Shown: one piece after another, positions 56,112-64,000 of the stretch | Layout of the letters: each line of letters begins with the position of its first letter | How positions within the stretch are numbered: position 1 is the first letter of the stretch | Source: Bondarzewia mesenterica | Lineage: Eukaryota > Basidiomycota > Agaricomycetes > Russulales > Bondarzewiaceae | Assembly: GCA_004802705.1 (NCBI GenBank) | Contig: SGPL01000045.1 | Coordinates: 1 to 64,000, forward strand | DNA length: 64,000 nt | Reading direction: 5' to 3' | Translations under genes and position numbers: made by a program | Notes under the pieces: model-generated | What the model saw: the letters and a program-made list of their open reading frames with translations, nothing else | Database searches by the model: none | Told to the model about the DNA's origin: nothing

Positions 56112-56761
56112 GCTGAGCCAGTCTAGCGCCTACAAAAACAAATCAATAGTACACAATCTTAGTAAGCACTTCAGGGAAATAGAGAGCTTCTTACATGCCG
56201 ATCAGATAGCTTTCCAGACGTGCGCGTGATTGTTGTGGGAGGGCATTCAGTCTGTCCGTCGACATCGCGGAGTGGCATATGGCAAGAAGCCTTTTCGTCA
56301 CAGGTATTTTCGTTAAGCGAGACGTTAGCGAGACTCAATACTCGCAGGAAAGCGGCGAACATTCTGAGACCGCCTGAATGAATGATGCGGCCAGTTCAGA
56401 GGGGCATAAGGGGCGGATGGCGCCTGAAAAAGACACCCATACACCGCGTCATTATATACGAGCTTCACGAGAAGCGTGGCCAGAGAACCAATATATTTGA
56501 AGCAGAGAAATTGATGTGGCCAAGCTGAATAGTTGTGAATCTGACCAAACCGTTGGTCTGTCATGGGGAAAGCCGTATTCGCCCCGACGTAACCGGTACA
56601 GCGGGACCTGTATAAGCGCATCAAAACTATGTTCCCTTTTACTTACGAACGTTCACGGGGTCCCAAGCAAAGTGAGTTCATTGCAAATGATCGAGATGAA
56701 GAGCTGCGGTGAATGACATTAAGAGGAGTAGAATCCGAGAGATACAAAGAGTATGATTGAC
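56112..56761. other. Intergenic or uncharted velvet 5' exons
   Basis: 650 bp between the velvet gene and TIM23, both on the minus strand. It should hold the velvet promoter. Small minus-strand frames (for example HMPLRDVDGQTECPPTTITR at about 56,200-56,280) could be upstream velvet exons, but I could not join them in phase. Confidence 0.35.
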
Positions 56762-57662
56762 TTAAACCCGTCTCTTCACATAGCTCCATGCACCTGCTAA
56801 TCCTGACATCAATGTAGCAGCTGCCAGTGCAGGTTTTACTCCGGCTAAATGAGCGAATAAAGTGAGATAGCCGAGATTCTGGAAAGAAAAACTCATACCG
56901 GTGGACTTGTAGAGGGCACCCGTCAGCGCACCCGCCGCCATACTTCCTGCCGTGTCATGCTTCCCCCGTATGGTATCAATGGTAGAGTTAATTCCGTTGT
57001 AAGCCAATGCTGTATGACAAATAGTCAGTGGAGAACAAAAGAGACGGCGAATGGGGTAGTAAGCCGACCTAACACGCCGGCTGAATTGCCCAAGAATGTT
57101 CCCCTTCGTGTAATAGCATTGAGGACGCTGTTGATTCGCAGCCTCGTATTAGAAACTGCCAGCGGTCGGCGTGCGCCCTCTCGCAATCCCCATGTACCAC
57201 CGAGGGCCAGACCTAGGGAATGAGGGTGAGCATGTGATGAGCAAAGACAATAAGATGGGAGATAAGGTGAGAGACCGGGGAATTTAAAGGCGAGCGAAAG
57301 AGCGACAGATAGGGTAGGTGGTAAAAGGATGATTGGAAGAAAGTGGTAGGCATACCTCCGAGGTACATAGTCCCTGTGCCGTAGCACAGATCATCGCTCC
57401 ATCCCCTAGAAGGGACTGCTGTCCCTGAGCCAGGCAGTTCGCTGGTCTTATCATCATCCAGTAAAAGATAGTCTAGTTGGTCGCCCAAACCAGCCAACGG
57501 GTGTAGTTTTGCAGGGTCGTATGCCCCCAGAAGGACATCGGATGCCGATACGGATTCGGGGAGAGCGGTAGGGCCTTCTGAACGAGAGAACGAGGCATTG
57601 CGAAGGAATTCGGTAGGATCTTGCGAGGAAGAGGGAGATTTCTGCGAGTCCGAAGACGACAT
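56762..57662 (-). CDS. TIM23: Mitochondrial import translocase subunit Tim23
   Basis: Channel-forming inner-membrane subunit of the presequence translocase. Four exons sum to 645 nt (214 aa): 57662-57356, 57212-57069, 57009-56899, 56844-56762. The intermembrane-space N-terminus is hydrophilic and includes SASDVLLGAYDPAKLHPLAG and LDYLLLDDDK. The Tim17/22/23 membrane domain follows: WSDDLCYGTGTMYLGGLALG, GTWGLREGARRPLAVSNTRL, RINSVLNAITRRGTFLGNSA, GVLALAYNGINSTIDTIRGK and GSMAAGALTGALYKSTAGVK, ending SYVKRRV. Length and the G-rich transmembrane segments match the family. Phases agree. It is divergent from the TPR gene with 257 bp between starts. Confidence 0.95.
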
Positions 57663-57919
57663 TATGAGGTATTAGAGAGAAGTAGTAGAAAGGAAGAGAC
57701 AATGAAGGATGGCAGTCGTCGTCGTCTGACACGACGGAGAGCACAAATCACGTCTGTGGAGGCCAATTTTTTGAAGCGGCGCGGCGGTCTGAGTGTCAAA
57801 CCGGCGAAATAGCCGAACACCTGGAAAGGGGAAGATGTGGCGTTTGGACGAGTGTCGAGCTGCGTAGACAATAAGCTCTGGTTTGCTCTTCCGACACTTA
57901 TCCTCCACGAAACTCAAAT
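57663..57919. promoter_or_regulatory. Short divergent promoter TIM23 / TPR gene
   Basis: 257 bp shared by two divergent genes that both look mitochondrial (TIM23 and a TPR protein with a basic leader), so co-regulation is possible. No TATA box is evident. Confidence 0.45.
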
Positions 57920-59056
57920 ATGACTTTCTCGTCTATTTCACTCTCTCGAACTCTCGCGCGAAGGCCGCTGTCCGAGGCCGCACACTCAGCTTTTCCGACA
58001 AGATTACCCTGCCGCCTTAGGTTTTTACACTCCCTCAGGGTCACGACTCATTCCTCTAGCCAGTTCCAACCATATTCGTCACGTCTCTTGTCCAATCTCC
58101 CGGCGCGTCCTCATGCATCATGTCTTCCTGGCTCTCAGCGTGAGTAACTCGTGCGAAGAAGCTGCCTGAGCTGTGACTAATTTACCCAATCCCAATTGTT
58201 TTCCACCTCAGGCTGGGCGACTTCCACGACTCCGCATTCCACAGCGTCTGATCCCGCCGAGGTTGAGGCCCTCCAATGCCTAGAACAGGGTACTCAGAAG
58301 CTCGAGGAGGGGGACGTACAAGGGGCGAAGGAGTTGTATAAGCGCAGCGTTGAAATTAAACGTAATGCTAGCTCCCTCTTCAACCTAGGCGTTACTCACT
58401 ATCACCTTAGTAAGTCTTTCGCACAGTCTGCATCGACAATTGACCCACGATAAATATCAGAGGAATTCAACGAGGCTATTGACGCCTGGAAAGAATCCAT
58501 AGAGCTCCAACCGAACAGCCCAGATGCTCATACTAGTAAGTCTTACAGATCAAATGGCCCTCATAACTCATGGGTTGCACAGATTTGGCCAGCGCCTACA
58601 TAATATCACCTGTTGCCCGGCCCGATCTTGCTCTCAAACATCTCCAGTACGTATTCTGATCTTATGCTCCATCTCGATGACCGATCGCCCTCTTATTCCA
58701 GTATTGCCGCATCACTTGCCCCCGAAGATGCTGAAATTGCATTCAACCTTGCCGCCGTTCTTGAGGCTTGTGAGTTTTCTTCTATCTCTCTTATTGTCTT
58801 GGACGTATGATGACGATGGTGCAGGTGGGCGTCTTGAAGAAGCTCTCGAATACTATAAACGCAGCAGAGACTTCGGTGTCGACCGTGCGGCGATGCACAT
58901 CCGGAATGTGCGTAATCTACCTCCACTCTCACCGCCAAAGGCCTGTAATGACAAATATTTAATCATCACATTTGGCAGGTCGGTGCGAAAATCTTGGGCC
59001 AAAAGCTCAAAGCAGAGGAAGAAGCTGCGAAGAAGTCAAATTCGGATTCTTCCTAA
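57920..59056 (+). CDS. TPR-repeat protein, probably mitochondrial
   Basis: Seven exons sum to 786 nt (261 aa): 57920-58139, 58212-58409, 58461-58535, 58583-58646, 58702-58769, 58825-58907, 58979-59056. The N-terminus (MTFSSISLSRTLARRPLSEA and onward) is rich in Arg, Ser and Leu with almost no acidic residues for about 75 residues, as mitochondrial presequences are. Then come TPR-like helix pairs: CLEQGTQKLEEGDVQGAKEL, SSLFNLGVTHYHLKEFNEAI, AWKESIELQPNSPDAHTNLA, APEDAEIAFNLAAVLEACGR and LEEALEYYKRSRDFGVDRAA. It ends with a Lys/Glu/Ala-rich helix. I recognise the repeat type but no specific orthologue. Phases agree throughout. Convergent with the next gene. Confidence 0.85.
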
Positions 59057-59388
59057 CAACACGGTTCACTCCCGCCCAAGTACTGGGACCCACACTTGCT
59101 ATTGTCTTGCAGCTCATTCATAGAACATATCGAATCTAACACTGTCCATACATGTACACATTCCATGCTGCCCGTGTCCCTACGGCCGAGTTAAGGAATC
59201 TAAATGACTCCCGTCCGCACCGCTACCTATTTCCGTTCCGTTCATCTCCCGATGTCAAACGGGACAGAAGCGCACAAGTCATAACCGGATATTCCCTTCC
59301 TTTCGCAGCGCTGCGAAAAGCAGGGGAAAGCGATTGACACAGGGGGGGCAGGGGGATGTCGCACACGAATGTATCACACCATGTGCGC
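59057..59388. other. Convergent 3' region, 332 bp
   Basis: Between the convergent stops of the TPR gene and the kinase-like gene. Probably both 3' UTRs. No gene is seen. Confidence 0.4.
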
Positions 59389-60566
59389 TCACTCGAGCGT
59401 GAGCGGATCCTGCGCGGACCCACTTCCCCGCCAGCTTGGCCCACTCGCTGCCCCACCACCCCCACCCACACGTCCCGACTGCCCTTGCCCTCTTTCATGG
59501 GTGTTCCAGCGTGCTCCGCGGACGTATGTCCCGTAACTCGAGGCATAACTATGGACCGAAGCCGCACCGCGGCTCGTCCAACCCCCTCGACTGGCCCTGT
59601 GCGACGTGTTCGAAGGCCACGGGCTATGACCGAGATAGGAGGTAGATGCACGACTTCCAAAGCCTCGTGGCCGATTTGCGCTACCCATTTCCCTCCGACT
59701 GGAAAAGAATTCTGTGATACGGGGCTCTCCGGGAAGTGCGGCCGCGACATCGACGAATGGTGAGTCTCGCACGCGCTGGATGATGCTGAGAACATCTCCG
59801 CGGGTGTAGTCCGCCGATGGGTGATCTGACGGTACAATTGTGATGAGGCGCTCGAACCCTTCGTGGGGATGCGGCTGCTCGAATGTTGACGCAAAGCGCT
59901 CCAACACTCGGAGACCGGTGACAACATCCCTTATTGTGGGGTGATCTCTTCCTGCATGAACAAGAAGAAATAAGAGACGGGAACCTATTGACAGCTATGA
60001 GAACGGGGACGCACGATCTTTCAGTCGCGAGACACAGACCTGAGTGACATGTCAGTAAGAACATTGGGACGATATATCTCACGTGTGTTGAAGCCGAAAT
60101 TTTACTCACATCGTGAGGAGTATCGAAGAATATGACCCAGGCAGCAGTGCCCGGAAATTCGCGAGCGATGTTTATCCAATGAGACCTTTGTCTATGAGAA
60201 TCCATGAGCGCTATAGTAGCAGCCAACATAATTATGGGTAAGTGACTCACACAGCGTCGACGTTGGTCCGGTCAATGCAAACCGACAGCCCTTCGTGGAG
60301 GCTTCTCCTGGCTAGACTTTCGACCTTTCGTCTGTCACCCAGCTCATCTTGACTGCATCTGACAAAGTCTGGGAAGTGCTCCTGAAGCGCCTCGGCGAAC
60401 GCAGACTACCATCATAGCAGGTCACATCGACTTCAATGCTGCATAGTGATGGCAATTGTAAAATAGGGAAAGTTACCTTGCCTGAACCTATTAATCCGAC
60501 CAGGATTAATACGACTCTTTGATCCACTACGCCAACATTGATTCCTGAATCCGCGACGCTTGACAT
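59389..60566 (-). CDS. P-loop kinase-like protein (AAA_33 / PNK-kinase type)
   Basis: Five exons sum to 915 nt (304 aa): 60566-60477, 60405-60251, 60191-60110, 60039-60015, 59951-59389. The Walker A motif GLIGSGKS is split by intron 1 after the Lys. Then come FPDFVRCSQDELGDRRKVES, the substrate-side motif LSVCIDRTNVDAVQRSHWIN, WVIFFDTPHDVCVSRLKDR and TIRDVVTGLRVLERFASTFE. This order is that of the kinase half of polynucleotide kinases and related AAA_33 proteins. Here there is no phosphatase domain and instead a Ser/Gly/Arg-rich C-terminal tail of about 110 residues (GRVGGGGGAASGPSWRGSGS). Substrate unknown: nucleic acid 5' ends or small nucleosides are both possible. Exon 4 is only 25 nt. 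Confidence 0.82.
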
Positions 60567-62533
60567 CCTGCAGCAAAAGGATGGCCCGTCAGTAACTTTT
60601 ACTTATGTGGATGGAGGCGTTTATTACTGTAGCCCGTCACTAGCGCGATGTAACTTACATCAATGTTGTTGACTACTTACAATACAGTAGGAGGCGCTCA
60701 GGTTTATTTCCAAGTAAGGCTAATTTCTTCAGATCAGAACTGATTGATGACTGTTAGTATTATTATGGCACGATTGATGTCGAATTTCAGTACCATTATG
60801 TACAATATGTAGCACTATTGTTTTGAAGCAAGCCTGTTGACTATGAGTGGTCAAATTGTCGATTTCGCCTTCGAAGCTCTCGATGTTGAAATACTCAAGT
60901 TTGGGCTGGTCAGTTGGAGATGCATTGAGAGATAGCGCCGTTACGAGAGATCCTAGAAAGTTTAACATCTTACTCCCGATTACTTGGAGCTAGTATGTAT
61001 CTGAGCTGTGCTCGAGGATGTCATCTTTGAGACTGCAGTTGAACCAAATTGCATCGGTTCGGACGATAACCAAAACCACAGCGGCTAGATTACTTGAAGG
61101 TATACTATCGTAGATAAATCCAGGGGGATGACAATACAGGCTAGTCCCGATGGCTGTCAAACTCAAGACACGCGAAGGTGGCATAGAATGAGAGATAGAA
61201 ACACGGGAAAAGGACATGGACGACAACAATTCAATGGATTCTCGTCATCGGCTGGACCAACTGTTAGGTGGACTCATCAGTCGCCGAAAAACCATATGAC
61301 CTCCTTAAGCGATTGACAAAACCCATCGACTCAAATTGGAGAGCGGGGAACTGAGGGGAGATAAAGAGGGCTCCATGGAGGAGGAACTCCACACCACAAG
61401 CACAACGCACATGGATTCCCTGTATCAGCTGCACTTCATTAAAGCGCTGGTGTACTTCACAATCAGTCCCTGCTGCTACAGGGGTGTAGCATGTACCCTG
61501 CTGACCTGTAGGTATGCGTGAATTCGTTACGTGTGAACCGGGAAAGACATGCAGCGAAAAACCCGGTCGCGTAACAAAGAGAAGAATAGATCAAAAGGAG
61601 GGACAAAAAAAAGCTTGAGATTCACACTGTCAAACCTCCAGACTTACTGAGAACCGAGACGTTGTGACGCATGAGAGGTCAACCACACAGAACTGTCTTC
61701 TGTGTAGGTCGCTACGGAGACTAAGGTCAACCGGTCACCGCTCATCACACAGAGCAGCGTCAATGACTTGCTTGGAGTCATCACGGCACGCATTGGCCTG
61801 GCGTTGAAAATGCCACGAAACTCAATGGACTCGCTGACTGTATCATAGGGGTATGTCGGAAGTTCGGTTGAATATTAGAAGATATTGATCGCAATAGCGT
61901 GAGTGCTACGAATCACGGTATGAATATTTGCACTCACCTCGTGATGGTTCCACCTAAAGTGTTCCGTAACAGTTCCCAGAGCTGTGCGCTGAGGAGGCGC
62001 GTATACCCTCACCAGTGGAAAATCACCCAAGGTGTGGAGGCCTTGGATCATTGCAGAAGCGGCCAGGTCGACCATGACGAGAGTGGTTCGAATGCGGTCG
62101 ATTATGATAACGATCGATTTATCACTATCAGTCGTCTGATGGGAGGAACCTGAGGCACGAAGGTTGACACGGACAAGTGGCTATTCTCCCTCGGGGATAC
62201 TATATCAGTCTGTTGTGACGGAGTGGAGGACGACTCCTCGAGACAACTCAGAAGCGAGCCGTGGCAAACCCTAACCCAAATTCATGAGGTGCGTCGGTGA
62301 ACTTGTTCTGATGATCGATCTATACATGCAGTGGCCTCCATCCTCGTATCAAATGAACATTGCCAAATTGTGTTTTCCGTCAATCCAAATATACTTACAC
62401 CTTAAACGAAACGAGCACTTCAAGTCTGACAGTGATCATCTTCTGTCCACACAAAAAAAAGCGCGTTCACGTCAAAAAGGCAAAAAGAAAAACGAGCAAA
62501 CAGCCTATAAACCCGGCTCCATCACGATTATCA
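60567..62533. other. Intergenic, about 2 kb, no supported gene
   Basis: Only short frames. One on the minus strand (60,729-60,968, LEYFNIESFEGEIDNLTTHS) is faintly like an F-box/LRR tail but stands alone. The left part should include the kinase-like gene promoter and the right end the 3' UTR of the sorting nexin gene. Confidence 0.4.
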
Positions 62534-64000
62534 TTATCGTCCATTGATAGTGGCCGTAGAGTCTCTCCGCGCCGACGACGGGCCCGCGACAGCATTGACG
62601 TTTCCGCCGACGCCCGCCTGCTCAAGTGGTATCCGATTCGGATGCTCTGGGATTTTAGCAATCTCCTTCTTCGCCTCTTCCCACGCCTCCAAGTTCTGTT
62701 CCACAAGAAACATATGCACAGAAAAGTGAGTCACGAACAACGGCGAGGCAATGAAGGTGAGATGGGCGAGGGACACAAAAACACGCACCTTCTGGCACCA
62801 GTCGCGGTGCGACCGCGCCATGCTGATTGCCATCTCGCGCAAGTCCGCGACCTTCTGCCGCTGGAAACGATCCAAGTCCGCCTGGATCGTCGAGCTGGCG
62901 TACTTGAGGTCCTGTGCCGACAAATGCAGCGCGTCCTCCAACTGCGCAAATCTCGATTTAGCCTCAAACGACCAGACAGAGAACTACACACCTGCGAAAT
63001 AGTCTCCTTGGTCTTGCTGATACCATTCCTCCGCGCCGTCTCGGGGTCTGCATCCATCATCCCATGCAGCGTATAGCTCAGCGCACTGAGCAGACCCATG
63101 CCCGGCGCCCGCCTGCGCGTAGGATTTGGTCCGGGATGGGGCGGGAGGTACACCGAACCTGGATCATCAATTTGCTCCTCCTCCCCATTTCCGTTCTCAT
63201 TCCCATTGGACGCGTCCTCGGTCCCCTCCCCATTATTTCCCTCCCCATTCGAGCGCACCATGCTCGGCGATCTCACCCGCCCACGCCCACGCCCAAGTGC
63301 CTCGTCGAGCCTCCGTGCTTCTCTCTCGCTCTTCTCCAACTCACCCAATGCCTCGCGCCGCGCCTCCAACGCATCCTGCGTCATCTCGAGCTGGACATGC
63401 TTTTGGTGACGATACACTAGCAGCTTCTTGATGATGGCAGCAAACTGGGAGTACTCGTGCAGCGGCTCTTGCCAGTTCTGCTCCAGGTCTTGGAGCTGTG
63501 GCAAAGTGAGCACAAACATAATGCAAGGCGATGAATAGATGTACCAGACGCGTGGTAGACATGTACGTCGCATCGATAGCCTGGCCAGACTTCTCAATGG
63601 CGCCTGCTAACTCTCCCGTCTCGTTCAAGCTGAACCCATTCCAAGCAGCGCCAAGGTCCATGTGGTCTTGAGCATGATCTGCCAAGTGTTTATTAGTCTA
63701 GACTTGCCATCCCCATATACTCGATATCGATATGCCGACTTCGCCGTGCTATCCAAGCAAATAGGGCGACAGTAAAACTGACCTGACCAGCGCTTCATCG
63801 TCCTGCGCGTGACCTTCTCCATGGGCCCACTTATATGTGCCGCAAACTTGTTCGTGAACACCTCTGAATCGAGGAACCGTTGGTCTGGGCGACGTAATGG
63901 GTGTGCAGCGGACGCGTTGGGTAATGCCTGATACGCAGGCGATGCATTGGGGTCCGTCGGGTTATGTGCCGGAGCCTTGAGGATGTTCTTTGGGAGCTGA
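62534..64000 (-). CDS. SNX41: Sorting nexin Snx41/Atg20, C-terminal part (5' end off window)
   Basis: PX-BAR sorting nexin that pairs with Snx4 in endosome-to-Golgi retrieval and selective autophagy. Visible exons: beyond 64000 to 63783, 63678-63545, 63495-62992, 62941-62789, 62695-62534. The PX domain lies outside the window; what is seen begins QLPKNILKAPAHNPTDPN. The linker before the BAR region has RRPDQRFLDSEVFTNKFAAH and ISGPMEKVTRRTMKRWSDHA. The BAR helices follow: GAIEKSGQAIDATYMSTTRL, EPLHEYSQFAAIIKKLLVYR, HQKHVQLEMTQDALEARREA, and after an inserted Asn/Gly/Glu-rich loop, LEDALHLSAQDLKYASSTIQ and VADLREMAISMARSHRDWCQ. The tail ends TATINGR. The loop insertion (about 63,060-63,290) is low in complexity. 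I cannot decide between the paralogue names Snx41 and Atg20. Confidence 0.9.

Noticed and set aside
60729..60968. F-box/LRR-like fragment on the minus strand
   Set aside because: Isolated 79-codon frame with only a vague Leu-rich pattern; too little to support a gene.

Overview
This is nuclear DNA of a basidiomycete fungus, most likely an agaricomycete. The genes are split by many short introns (mostly 48-75 nt, GT...AG) and lie close together on both strands. They include LEO1, MET5, a dynein intermediate chain, SEN2, CYT1, TIM23, a velvet protein and a Zn2Cys6 factor of an agaricomycete type. Identifications rest on reading the translations; no database search was possible.

Region 1 (1-15,250) is an AT-rich, gene-free block made of decayed Ty3/Gypsy retrotransposon sequence: a gag relic at about 2.1-2.9 kb and a reverse transcriptase/RNase H relic at about 12.6-13.4 kb. 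It ends in two degenerate tandem arrays (13.4-14.9 kb) and a nearly perfect 205-bp inverted repeat. The right arm of that repeat has become the 3' end of LEO1. Composition changes sharply at about 15,253.

Region 2 (15.2-19.0 kb) holds LEO1 (minus) and, divergently, a conserved protein of unknown function (plus). Region 3 (19.0-26.5 kb) has no gene I can support. It is followed by a TPR-CHAT caspase-like protease gene (26.6-29.0 kb) and a weak candidate gene (30.2-31.1 kb).

Region 4 (31.3-64 kb) is dense euchromatin. In order: MET5 sulfite reductase (+), alanine-glyoxylate aminotransferase (-), dynein intermediate chain (-), SEN2 tRNA splicing endonuclease (+), a Zn2Cys6 regulator (+), a THP3/LENG8-like SAC3-family protein (-), cytochrome c1 (-), a small CYSTM protein (-), a velvet-domain regulator (-), TIM23 (-), a mitochondrial-looking TPR protein (+), a P-loop nucleotide or polynucleotide kinase-like protein (-), and an SNX41/ATG20 sorting nexin that runs off the right edge (-). 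These are mostly unrelated housekeeping genes, although several are mitochondrial (CYT1, TIM23, the TPR protein, possibly the aminotransferase). No biosynthetic cluster is visible.

Sequence quality matters here. At least five genes contain one-base length errors in homopolymers or simple runs, and two stretches (27.1-29.5 and 45.3-47.4 kb) carry many isolated Ns. In the CHAT gene the Ns fall mostly on third codon positions, as masked allelic or paralogous differences would. The most unusual biology is the CHAT protease, the 11-nt and 9-nt microexons of the aminotransferase together with its possible dual mitochondrial/peroxisomal targeting, and the repeat invasion of the LEO1 3' end.
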